A DNA stretch of 64,000 nt from Thermoplasmatales archaeon E-plasma (GTDB taxonomy: Archaea; Thermoplasmatota; Thermoplasmata; Thermoplasmatales; Thermoplasmataceae), in NCBI GenBank assembly GCA_000496135.1, contig KI542675.1, positions 124,001 to 188,000 of the forward strand, written 5' to 3'. How positions within the stretch are numbered: position 1 is the first letter of the stretch; the number at the start of each line of letters is the position of its first letter. Positions 35,298-43,934 of this stretch are shown in pieces. The notes under the pieces are model-generated. The model was given only the letters and a program-made list of their open reading frames with translations. It ran no database searches and was not told where the DNA came from. A program made the position numbers and the translations under genes.

Positions 35298-37703
35298 ATG
35301 GATTATGCCCTCGATGGATGTAAACATGAACCTTTCAGTTCATATCTGAAGGCGCTAGCTGTATTGAGAATAGTTGGAGAACAAGAGGATAAGACCATCA
35401 AAGGTTTTTGGAAATCAGACACGTTTGTAATAGAAACAAAATTGACCAGGGAAGAGTTGGTGGAATTTCTTATCAACAAGTATTCACCAACTCCCATAGT
35501 ATCACCATGGAATGGAGGAAGTGGATTTTTCCAAGGAGATAATAAGGAAGCAATCAATGAGATAATTAAGGATAAGTCAGGCAGGTTTAAACCTTATAGG
35601 GAAACGATTGAAAAAATACAATCTTGGAAGAATTTAATGAAACAAGATTTGCCCTTTTCAAAAGTTATGGATGAAGTTGAATCCTTGGTGAATCAAGGGA
35701 ATCAAAAAAAGAATGAAAGAAACTCGAAGTTGATCAATAAATTATCTAGCACTAGGAATGATTTATCAAATGATAAAAACAAATGGATCAATCAATACGT
35801 GGATAACTATCCTCTCGAACAACTTATAGAGGAAGCGAATAAGTATACTGATACCAATCCTCAAGTGCAAAAGATGTCATCAGATTTTATAAGTAATATA
35901 AAAAGCATCAATACCGCTTTTTATGAACATTTTCGTAAAAGCAGCAAAACATTAATAGTCAGAAAGTGTAGAAACTATCTAGACTCAAAGGTTGTTGAAT
36001 GGTTAGACTCCGCAGTTTTGTTTGATCCTGAAGATGAATTATATTACCCTCCTATATTGGGAACTGGAGGAAACGAAGGGAATTTGGAGTATTCAAACAC
36101 ATTCATGGCAAACTTGATAAAAGTATTAATGGTTGGAGCGCAAGGTCTTACCAAAGCACAATCTGAGAATCTGTTAAAAAATTCTCTTTTCGCAGAACCC
36201 GTTTCAAATTTGATTTCATCGAAAATTGGAAAATTTAACCCTGGCAGGGCTGGTGGGGCCAATCAGGGCTTTGGAATAGAAGAGAAGGACTTTCCAATCA
36301 ATCCGTGGGATTTTGTGCTTTTAATGGAGGGAGCCATCCTATGGTCCAGTAGCATTGGTAAACGACAAGGTATAAGCTCCGGTATTCCAAGAAGTCCTTT
36401 TACAGTATATTCCAGTCCAGTAGGTTATTCATCTGCATTGCCGGAAAAGAGAGATTTTTATGAAATCTGGGCTCCACTCTGGTACAACCCTGTTGAAATA
36501 AGAGAATTAAAAGCCTTTTTTTGCGAGGGGCGTTCAAAAATCAGCAGGAAAAGTGCAAGAACTGGTTTAGAATTTGCAGAAGCTGTAGCATCTCTAAGCG
36601 TAGACAGGGGTATATCTGAATTTGCAAGATATGCTATACTTGAGAGACGAGGTAAAAGTTTCGCTGTAGTTCCAGCAGGAAAATTTAAAGTGGAGTATAG
36701 AAGGGAAGTGGATCTCATAAGAGAGCTTAATCCGATATTAGCGGAAATAGATTCATTTCTGAAAGGTTTTAAATCAAATCCTCCAGGTGAGTTATCATCT
36801 CTCAGGTTGAGGATTGATCAACAAATGTATAGAGCGCTATCCCACGGAGGGTCTTTTGAGATGAGAAAACTTATGTCCAGCATTGGGGCTTTCGAGAAAA
36901 TTATATCAAAAAGAGATAATAAAAGGGAACCAAAGATCAGAAGACCCTTTTCCGGACTTAGCATGAAATGGCTTCTGTATTCTAATGATGGAAGCGTTGA
37001 ATTCAGAATTGCATCCACCTTGGCATCAATAGAGGCAACCGGCAAGGTAGGGTCTATACGTTCAAACATAGAGCCGGTCAATCCTGAAAAGGAAAATACA
37101 TGGGATGAAGGACTAGGGCAATACTCATATATTGGAAATTCTTTGCCAGATAAATTAGGAAATGTTCTAAGACGAAGGATCATTGATACAGATCGCTATT
37201 CATCAGAAAAAAATCCGCTTTCGTCAAGTATCTGGTTATCCCTAAGTGATATTGTTAAATTTATCACCAACAAAGTGGATGACGCTCTTATAGAAAATCT
37301 ATTATTCGGGATGATGTGGATTAGATGGAAATCCAATGAAGCAAAGGATATCATTGATGAATTTAACAGAAGAAACAGAGGGACTGAATCCTTTGAAATA
37401 GTACCAAGTTCATGGGCATTATTGAAGCTTTTATTTCTTCGCGAATGTATAAGAAACAACGAGGGAAAAAAATTATGGATAAAACCTGAAATATCTATTA
37501 TTACACTCCTAAATGCAGGGAGAATTGATGAAGCATGTCGAATTGCAAGGAGAAAACTCTATGCCCACGGTCTCAATCCAGTTGGAAGCAGATTCCCAGA
37601 TATATCGGGCGGGGATAGAATGGCTGCAGCTTTATTATTTCCTGTAAGAAATGAAAATGCGTTATTTAAAATGGTTCTTAAAATGAAAGAACAGGGGGAT
37701 TGA
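35298..37703 (+). CDS. csx17: Csx17 (Cas8g), large subunit of the type I-G effector
   Basis: An 801-residue Csx17/Cas8g. The N-terminus (LDGCKHEPFSSYLKALAVLRI, and PTPIVSPWNGGSGFFQGDN around residues 71-89) is diagnostic of the family. The ATG at 35298 has a strong GGAGGA ribosome-binding site seven bases upstream and follows the cas3 stop by one base; the earlier ATG at 35283 lies inside cas3. It is the large subunit of the I-G Cascade, probably responsible for PAM reading; no nuclease motif is seen. Confidence 0.92.
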   Translation: MDYALDGCKHEPFSSYLKALAVLRIVGEQEDKTIKGFWKSDTFVIETKLTREELVEFLINKYSPTPIVSPWNGGSGFFQGDNKEAINEIIKDKSGRFKPYRETIEKIQSWKNLMKQDLPFSKVMDEVESLVNQGNQKKNERNSKLINKLSSTRNDLSNDKNKWINQYVDNYPLEQLIEEANKYTDTNPQVQKMSSDFISNIKSINTAFYEHFRKSSKTLIVRKCRNYLDSKVVEWLDSAVLFDPEDELYYPPILGTGGNEGNLEYSNTFMANLIKVLMVGAQGLTKAQSENLLKNSLFAEPVSNLISSKIGKFNPGRAGGANQGFGIEEKDFPINPWDFVLLMEGAILWSSSIGKRQGISSGIPRSPFTVYSSPVGYSSALPEKRDFYEIWAPLWYNPVEIRELKAFFCEGRSKISRKSARTGLEFAEAVASLSVDRGISEFARYAILERRGKSFAVVPAGKFKVEYRREVDLIRELNPILAEIDSFLKGFKSNPPGELSSLRLRIDQQMYRALSHGGSFEMRKLMSSIGAFEKIISKRDNKREPKIRRPFSGLSMKWLLYSNDGSVEFRIASTLASIEATGKVGSIRSNIEPVNPEKENTWDEGLGQYSYIGNSLPDKLGNVLRRRIIDTDRYSSEKNPLSSSIWLSLSDIVKFITNKVDDALIENLLFGMMWIRWKSNEAKDIIDEFNRRNRGTESFEIVPSSWALLKLLFLRECIRNNEGKKLWIKPEISIITLLNAGRIDEACRIARRKLYAHGLNPVGSRFPDISGGDRMAAALLFPVRNENALFKMVLKMKEQGD

Positions 37704-37705
37704 AA

Positions 37706-38743
37706 ATGGAAAGAAAAGATGAAAGTTTAGAGAAAGCAACAAGGATATTGATGGAAATTGAGTTAGAACCAGTTCAAGGAGATAGGTTTCAGCCTACCGG
37801 ATTTCCAGATTTAGGTGCAGCTGTATACGAAAGGCCTGACGGGAAAAGAATGCTTTTGGTTGAATCAGCCCAGTCCATGGCAAATCGGTTGGAAGCTGTG
37901 TGTCTTGAGAATGGCGGGCCAAATATTTCAGAAGAGCTGGAGGGTTTACCATATATTTTAGTAAAGCTTTCTGGAGATATAAGTTCAGAAACAAGTTCCT
38001 TAATCGAACCTCATAGAATAAATTCTCCTTTCATAATCAGTGACAAAGAATTTGCGACAAAATTTAAGAAGAAGGCAGACTATTCAAAAGAGAAACCGCT
38101 GAACCTCAAGAAGGCAGCAGAGGCACTTTTTTTCTATGATATCAACTCATTGTTGCATGGCGTTTTTATGGCCAATCTGGAGGGTGGAAGGCTTAAGGTA
38201 CAGAGGATTGTGACTGGATTTATAGAGGCTCAAGGCATCAGGGAAGTATCATCTGGAGGGGTAAAGAACAGTCCAATAGACCCTAGCGGAACAATAAAGG
38301 CCGAAGGAGAGAAGGGTGATGTTTACGGAAACGTTCCATTTTATAGAGTAGAATATACTGCAGATAAAATAAAAGCTTATTTCAATATAGATCTTGCTTT
38401 GATAGAAGGATATGGTCTTGAATCAGAGGCAAAAGAGTTGCTCATAACGCTCTCTTTCTATAAGATAAGTAAGTTTCTCAAAGAAGGGTTAAGACTCAGG
38501 ACAGCCTGTGACTTCAGAAAAAAAGGCGAATTGACTATTACTGAACCTAAAGGTATGAAGTTTCCAATGGAAGATGAAATCATTAGTAACTTAAAAGGTT
38601 TGATCAAGGCATGCAAGGACAAAAATCTATTTTCTAACCCTGCTGTTACAGTAATTGAAACGAAGACCAAAAAAGGCAGTAAGAAGGAGTCTACTAAATC
38701 TCCGGAGACGGATAACTCAAATAGCGATAATCCAACGGAATAG
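37706..38743 (+). CDS. csb1: Csb1 (Cas7 backbone subunit, type I-G)
   Basis: A 345-residue Csb1/GSU0053-family Cas7 protein. The opening LEPVQGDRFQPTGFPDLGAA and MLLVESAQSMANRLEAVC are characteristic of the family (crRNA-binding backbone). A TTG at 37700 overlapping the csx17 stop is possible, but the ATG at 37706 is preceded by AGGGGGAT. The C-terminal 25 residues are charged and low-complexity (KKGSKKESTKSPETDNSNSD). Confidence 0.92.
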   Translation: MERKDESLEKATRILMEIELEPVQGDRFQPTGFPDLGAAVYERPDGKRMLLVESAQSMANRLEAVCLENGGPNISEELEGLPYILVKLSGDISSETSSLIEPHRINSPFIISDKEFATKFKKKADYSKEKPLNLKKAAEALFFYDINSLLHGVFMANLEGGRLKVQRIVTGFIEAQGIREVSSGGVKNSPIDPSGTIKAEGEKGDVYGNVPFYRVEYTADKIKAYFNIDLALIEGYGLESEAKELLITLSFYKISKFLKEGLRLRTACDFRKKGELTITEPKGMKFPMEDEIISNLKGLIKACKDKNLFSNPAVTVIETKTKKGSKKESTKSPETDNSNSDNPTE

Positions 38744-38762
38744 GCCCAAGGCGAAGAACACT

Positions 38763-40238
38763 ATGTTAGTCATAAGTATAGACTTTATAACTGGTAGATT
38801 TCATGCCACCCCATGGGGAAGGAATGTGAACGAAGGAATACCGGAATGGCCTCCATCTCCTTATCGAGTAATTAGGGCACTCATAGATTCATGGAAGAGA
38901 AAATATTCGAATATTTCTGAAGCCAGGGCCGAAGAATTATTCTGTGAACTTGCTTCGGAGTCCCCCAAATTTTGCTTGCCTCCTGTAAAAACATCATTCA
39001 TGGAAAGTTATTTAAGTGCTAACTCTAAAAAACAGGTTTCTAAAAACCTCGTCTATGATCCTTTCATAGTTTTAAATCCCGGCGATTCAGTTTTAGTCGG
39101 ATGGGAAAACTTGTCTCTATCTCCTGCTCTTAGAGAAGACCTAAAAAACCTATTGTCCGGAATTAATTATCTAGGTAGAAGTGAATCCTGGGTAACTATG
39201 AAATTAAAGGAATCAGATGATAGAATAAAATGGAATTGCCTTCCTATAGCAAACATAGATAAAACAGAAAATGCACAAAAAGTCGAGGTGGCAAATATTC
39301 TGTCAAAAAGGGAATATGAAGAAAGAAAAGTTGAACATAGTACAAAAATGGGGTGGCTGGAAGCACTAATGGACAGAACAGTAGATATGTTTCGAAGGAA
39401 GAATGATTTGCCACCTGCACTGAAAATGGAAAATTATGTTATTTCAAGTGAATACGTAAAATTTAAACATTCTCAAGAAAATAAAGAAACTGATAATCAT
39501 ATAACCACTGTCATGTTTGCATTGGAATCCAAGGTTCTACCTTTGATGTTGGAAACAGTAGTAATATCAGAAAGAGTTCATAGAAAACTGATGGGAATCA
39601 ATAAGAAAATTATGGGAGATCCATCCAGGGTGTCTGAGAAATTTAGTGGGAGAGATAAACAGGGGAATCTCCTAATTGGGCACAGGCACGTTAAGATACT
39701 TCCATTGGACAGGAATAATGATGGTAGGATAGATCATTTGATGATCACAGGGAAAGAGCCTTTTAACACTGATGAAATTAAATCTATTTATGCTATGAAA
39801 AGCATCTGGCAATCAGATGGAAAACCTGATATACAATTGATTCCGTTACAATGGGGAACCATGGAAGAAGTGGCTGGGGACTTAAGATCTAAAAAATTTA
39901 GAAGCGAAACACCATTCATTTTGACGAGACACTACAGGAAAGGAAGGGGTGATTTTAATGAATGGCTGAGGGAAGAAGTGAAGAAGGAGTGTAAAAATCA
40001 CGGGTTTCCTGAGCCAGTTTCAATAAACCGAATAGATAAGTTGAACAGGGATGGTCATAGCTTCCATTGGATTGAATTTGTGCGAAACAGGAAGAATGAC
40101 CCTTCGAGGGCAGGTTATGGATTTGAACTAGAATTTTCAGAACCTGTTTTATCACCGATTTCAATAGGTTACGGTTCACATTATGGGTTGGGTATTTTCT
40201 TGCCTATAAGCGGTATAAGGAGAAATGTTGCAGAATAA
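38763..40238 (+). CDS. csb2: Csb2 (Cas5-Cas6 fusion, type I-G)
   Basis: A 491-residue Csb2/GSU0054-family protein that combines the Cas5-like 5'-handle subunit with a Cas6-like processing domain. The start ISIDFITGRFHATPWG...EWPPSPYRVIRALID matches the family opening, which fixes the ATG at 38763 (19 bases after csb1). The C-terminal region has GYGSHYGLGIFLPIS, a glycine-rich end like the Cas6 loop. It is the only pre-crRNA nuclease in this locus, so it should cut the hairpin repeats of the 42614 array. It overlaps the cas4-cas1 start by 14 bases. Confidence 0.9.
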   Translation: MLVISIDFITGRFHATPWGRNVNEGIPEWPPSPYRVIRALIDSWKRKYSNISEARAEELFCELASESPKFCLPPVKTSFMESYLSANSKKQVSKNLVYDPFIVLNPGDSVLVGWENLSLSPALREDLKNLLSGINYLGRSESWVTMKLKESDDRIKWNCLPIANIDKTENAQKVEVANILSKREYEERKVEHSTKMGWLEALMDRTVDMFRRKNDLPPALKMENYVISSEYVKFKHSQENKETDNHITTVMFALESKVLPLMLETVVISERVHRKLMGINKKIMGDPSRVSEKFSGRDKQGNLLIGHRHVKILPLDRNNDGRIDHLMITGKEPFNTDEIKSIYAMKSIWQSDGKPDIQLIPLQWGTMEEVAGDLRSKKFRSETPFILTRHYRKGRGDFNEWLREEVKKECKNHGFPEPVSINRIDKLNRDGHSFHWIEFVRNRKNDPSRAGYGFELEFSEPVLSPISIGYGSHYGLGIFLPISGIRRNVAE

Positions 40239-41922
40239 TTCTGAAAATAATGATAATGATCTGCTTCCTGTTCGCATGCTAAATGAGTTGGTATATTGCG
40301 AAAGGCTCTTTTATCTTGAGTATGTTCAAGGCGATTTTCAGGATTCGGCAGAAACTATTGAGGGAAGATATAGGCACCATAATGTTGATAAAGAAAAAGG
40401 AGACTTACCGAATAAATCCGTTCATGAAGAAGCCAATAGCAGTATACCAATTCACGCTAGTTCTGTAATGCTATCTGGAGAAGTATGCAAATTTATTGCA
40501 AGAATGGACCTGATCGAGGGATCAGGAAAAGAGGTTCAGCCGGTTGAATATAAAAGGGGTAAGCCTCCTGACAATCCCGATAGGGTGTGGCCTTCAGACT
40601 TAATTCAAGTATGTGCCCAGGCGATAATTTTGAGGGAAAATGGTTTTGATTGCAATAGAGGAGTGGTTTATTACTTTGAAACGAAACAAAGAATTTTAGT
40701 CGAAATTACAGAAGAACTGATCAGAACAACAATGTCATATGCTGAAAAGGCAAGGTCGATTTCTACATTAAAAATAATTCCAAAGCCTCTTGTGGACAGT
40801 CCAAAATGTCCCAAATGCTCTCTTGTAAGCATTTGCTTGCCGGATGAAACAAATAGCATGATAAATATAAAAGGAGAAATTGATGATACGGATGTAAGAA
40901 GACTTTATCCGGCTAGGGATGATTCATTGCCAGTATATGTTTTAGACCAAGGGGCAATTGTAGGGAAGAAAGGTGAGGAACTTGAAATCAAACAATCTGG
41001 AAAGGTGGTTTCAAGGATAAAGCTTATGGAAACATCTCAATTATCAATATTTGGAAACGTGCAGGTAACGACTCAAACTATTCAAGAACTTTGTAGAAGA
41101 GGAATTCCAGTTTGTTATTTTAGTTTTGGCGGATGGTTTAATGGCATGACTCAGGGAATCACTCATAAGAATGTAGAATTGCGCATCCATCAATATGAAA
41201 TTGCCCGTGATCAAAAAAAGGCATTAACTATTGCATCAAAATTTGTAAATGGGAAAATAAGAAATTGTAGAACTCTTCTTAAAAGAAATTTGAAGGTGGA
41301 TTCCGAGAAGGCACTGGAAGAGCTTAAAAAATATGCTGATTCTGCACTGAGGGCATCTGATCTTCCGATGTTGCTAGGTATAGAAGGAACTGCCGCGAGA
41401 ATTTATTTCATGCATTTTGCAGATATGTTCATTCAAGATGTATCATCAGAGAAATTTGATTTTCAGTCACGAAACAGGCGCCCACCAAAGGATCCTGTTA
41501 ATGCAATTCTTTCTTATTTATATTCTATCCTTTCCAAAGACATAACCGTAATTCTTACAGCAGTTGGATTTGATCCATTTAGGGGATTTTTACATCAGCC
41601 AAAATATGGAAATCCTGCCCTGTCTTTGGATCTTATGGAGGAATTCAGGCCCCTTATCGTTGATTCTACAGTGTTAGGATTAATAAATAATAAGGAAGTC
41701 ACATTAAGTGATTTTATAAGGCGAGGAGATGCCGTCTCAATGAAAGAGAGTACTAAGAAGGTTATCTTGAAAGCTTACGAAAGACGAATGGACACTCTTA
41801 TAACCCATCCATATTTTGGATATTCGGTCAGTTATAGAAGAAATCTTGAGGTGCAAGCCAGATTGCTTGGAAGGGTATTATCTGGGGAAATTCAGGAATA
41901 TCCGGTTTTTTATACGAGGTGA
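40225..41922 (+). CDS. cas4-cas1: Cas4-Cas1 fusion (type I-G adaptation)
   Basis: A 565-residue fusion. Cas4 occupies about residues 1-210, with cluster cysteines C25 (VYCERLFYLEY) and a C-terminal trio near 195, 198 and 204 (CPKCSLVSIC), and the RecB core QPVEYKRGKPPD. Cas1 follows from about 228 (LPVYVLDQGAIVGKKGE), with catalytic residues near E386 (LGIEGTAARIYF), H456 (FLHQP) and D469 (LDLMEEF). Such fusions are typical of type I-G and select PAM-proper spacers. The frame is intact, unlike cas1 of the I-D locus. Confidence 0.95.
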   Translation: MLQNNSENNDNDLLPVRMLNELVYCERLFYLEYVQGDFQDSAETIEGRYRHHNVDKEKGDLPNKSVHEEANSSIPIHASSVMLSGEVCKFIARMDLIEGSGKEVQPVEYKRGKPPDNPDRVWPSDLIQVCAQAIILRENGFDCNRGVVYYFETKQRILVEITEELIRTTMSYAEKARSISTLKIIPKPLVDSPKCPKCSLVSICLPDETNSMINIKGEIDDTDVRRLYPARDDSLPVYVLDQGAIVGKKGEELEIKQSGKVVSRIKLMETSQLSIFGNVQVTTQTIQELCRRGIPVCYFSFGGWFNGMTQGITHKNVELRIHQYEIARDQKKALTIASKFVNGKIRNCRTLLKRNLKVDSEKALEELKKYADSALRASDLPMLLGIEGTAARIYFMHFADMFIQDVSSEKFDFQSRNRRPPKDPVNAILSYLYSILSKDITVILTAVGFDPFRGFLHQPKYGNPALSLDLMEEFRPLIVDSTVLGLINNKEVTLSDFIRRGDAVSMKESTKKVILKAYERRMDTLITHPYFGYSVSYRRNLEVQARLLGRVLSGEIQEYPVFYTR

Positions 41923-41926
41923 ATGG

Positions 41927-42217
41927 GTGAGAAGGAGGTTTATTGTGACGTATGATATAGCCGATCCTGGAAGACTAAGAAAGATTTTTTCCTTATTGCG
42001 AGGTTTTGGTGAATCTATACAATATTCTGTATTTATGTGTGAACTTTCACCAAAGGAGAAAGCTATTTTAGTAACATCTTTACATGAGGCTATAAACCAC
42101 AACGAGGATCGAATAATGGTAATTGACATAGGCTCCATTGAAATTGCAGCGTTTGAGAGAATAGAGTTCATAGGCAAGGTAATTGAAATTACAAACAGGG
42201 AGTGCATCATAATTTAA
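41927..42217 (+). CDS. cas2: Cas2 (type I-G adaptation)
   Basis: A 96-residue Cas2 starting at the GTG at 41927 (RRRFIVTYDIADPGR), with GAGGTGA as ribosome-binding site at 41916-41922; the longer upstream frame lies inside cas1 and encodes unrelated residues. IVTYDI and IQYSVFMCEL are the first and third strands of the family, with the aspartate of YDIAD. Last gene of the I-G operon, upstream of its leader. Confidence 0.92.
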   Translation: MRRRFIVTYDIADPGRLRKIFSLLRGFGESIQYSVFMCELSPKEKAILVTSLHEAINHNEDRIMVIDIGSIEIAAFERIEFIGKVIEITNRECIII

Positions 42218-42613
42218 ACTCCTCAATAATGATAACATAACAAAAACTTTGCATGGTTCAGCTGAAAACATCCCTGGGGGTGGTGGGGCAATAGGTGAAC
42301 TCAGCGGAATCAATAAAAAATTCCATCCGATCGAGAGGCTAGGTGCCTCGCATTTCTTTGGTCTCGCTCGATCCGTCTTTTTCCTGAAATTTACTAACTT
42401 TTCAAATATGATGTTCCCTTAATCTGGATTTTTGGATACATTTCCAAGGGGTGCTCGTCATTTTGCTTCCACTGGTTTCTTTTTTTGTCTATAATGTTAT
42501 ATTTTTTTCTTAGTCTCACATTGAAAAAAAGGTCTGTAGCAATTTTGGCAGTTGTTTGAAAATTGCTGTCGGGAGACTACATAATTTTAAATTTGTTTAA
42601 CGTATTTAAAGCA
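42218..42613 (+). promoter_or_regulatory. Leader region of the type I-G array
   Basis: 396 bases with no gene. It holds a G-rich tract (CCTGGGGGTGGTGGGG, about 42272-42287), a nested inverted repeat (listed separately), long T-runs around 42480-42513, and an AATTTTAAATTT tract centred ~27 bases before the first repeat that can serve as the array's TATA box. Degenerate repeats at the far side of the array support a leader on this side. Confidence 0.5.
42329..42380 (+). terminator. Nested hairpin with T-run in the I-G leader
   Basis: Outer arms GATCGAG (42329-42335) and CTCGATC (42367-42373) enclose a small hairpin, GAGGC-TAGGT-GCCTC (42335-42349). Five T follow at 42376-42380. It could be the end of the cas transcript or a short structured RNA; the shared G at 42335 means the two stems compete by one base. 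Confidence 0.4.
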
Positions 42614-43670
42614 GTTTCCATGACTGAAAAGTCATGGCTCCATTGAAGCGGATGATCTAAACCTGTTTTATCAGTTGCTGTTCCTGTTTCCATGACTGAA
42701 AAGTCATGGCTCCATTGAAGCTCTGTATTAAAGACATGGCCTGATATTGCTACTTTCGTTTCCATGACTGAAAAGTCATGGCTCCATTGAAGCAGGAAGG
42801 ACTGATTAGAAAATGCAGAAATCTCCAATAGTGTTTCCATGACTGAAAAGTCATGGCTCCATTGAAGCGGATCAGTTATGTTTGGCATTTCTTCACCTCA
42901 GAGAAGTTTCCATGACTGAAAAGTCATGGCTCCATTGAAGCTAATGGTTCATTTGAGCCATGGTGTATTTTAGAAACGTTTCCATGACTGAAAAGTCATG
43001 GCTCCATTGAAGCCATCCCAAGCAGTTCGAGCCTGTTGGTGTTCTCGTAAAGTTTCCATGACTGAAAAGTCATGGCTCCATTGAAGCGGAAAGATGAAGG
43101 TTCAATTCTACCGGGAGCTCCAGAGTTTCCATGACTGAAAAGTCATGGCTCCATTGAAGCAAGAAGGCCTGGACTGGTGCAAGGAAAGAACCTATCTGTT
43201 TCCATGACTGAAAAGTCATGGCTCCATTGAAGCACTTCCTGTAATAGCATGTATCCTAGGGTATCTGCCTGTTTCCATGACTGAAAAGTCATGGCTCCAT
43301 TGAAGCACCTGATTCGGGAATGCGCTAGCCGGAATGATATATTGTTTCCATGACTGAAAAGTCATGGCTCCATTGAAGCACTTCCTGTAATAGCATGTAT
43401 CCTAGGGTATCTGCCTGTTTCCATGACTGAAAAGTCATGGCTCCATTGAAGCTACAGAGACAGATCAAGGAATATCCTTTCAAGCAGAGTTTCCATGACT
43501 GAAAAGTCATGGCTCCATTGAAGCTTTAATGTTCGTGCAAGGGTGATCTCTTTCTCCCTTGGTTTCCATGACTGAAAAGTCATGGCTCCATTGAAGCCAT
43601 ATCATAGGAGATGGTTGGCTGTCATCCCGGGTAAGTTTCCATGACTGAAAAGTCATGGATCCATTGAAGT
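42614..43670 (+). CRISPR. Type I-G CRISPR array, 15 repeats of 36 bases
   Basis: Fifteen copies of a 36-base repeat starting at 42614, 42686, 42758, 42833, 42906, 42978, 43052, 43125, 43198, 43271, 43344, 43417, 43489, 43562 and 43635, with 14 spacers of 36-39 bases. Inside each repeat, CCATGACT-GAAA-AGTCATGG is a perfect 8-base-pair hairpin with a GAAA loop. The last copy (43635-43670) has two changes, one near the middle of the 3' arm and one in the final base, marking the trailer end. Spacers 9 and 11 (43234-43270 and 43380-43416) are identical. Confidence 0.98.
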
Positions 43671-43934
43671 CACCTCTGACTGCATTGGGAGGAAAGTAGA
43701 TGAGTGTGTATCCAGCGTCAACTGCAATCTATTTTATTTGTAATATTTTAATATTAAAAGACCAAGAATTTACAGACTCATAGAGCTCTTTTGGAATATA
43801 ATAATATCTAAATATAAAAATCACTAATTAACACCTTGAAGAAGGGAGTGTCCAAAATTTCGTGTGTCATTATAATCAAAAGAACAAACTTCCGACTTAT
43901 CCTTAAACTATCTGTATTTGATTTTTAGAACTAT

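Noticed and set aside
38655-38762. 36-residue N-terminal extension of csb2 inside csb1
   Set aside because: Basic, non-homologous residues in the shadow of csb1; the family start fits the ATG at 38763.
41816-41926. 36-residue N-terminal extension of the I-G cas2 inside cas4-cas1
   Set aside because: Not part of the Cas2 fold; GTG at 41927 has a ribosome-binding site and starts at the conserved first strand.
42329-42373. tRNA-like fold in the I-G leader
   Set aside because: No T-arm GTTCxAxxC sequence, no acceptor pairing and too short; a nested hairpin is a sufficient description.
42577-42888. Minus-strand open frame of ~100 codons with a repeated QWSHDFSVMET peptide
   Set aside because: It is translation through the I-G CRISPR repeats; the frame follows repeat and spacer lengths and has no gene features.
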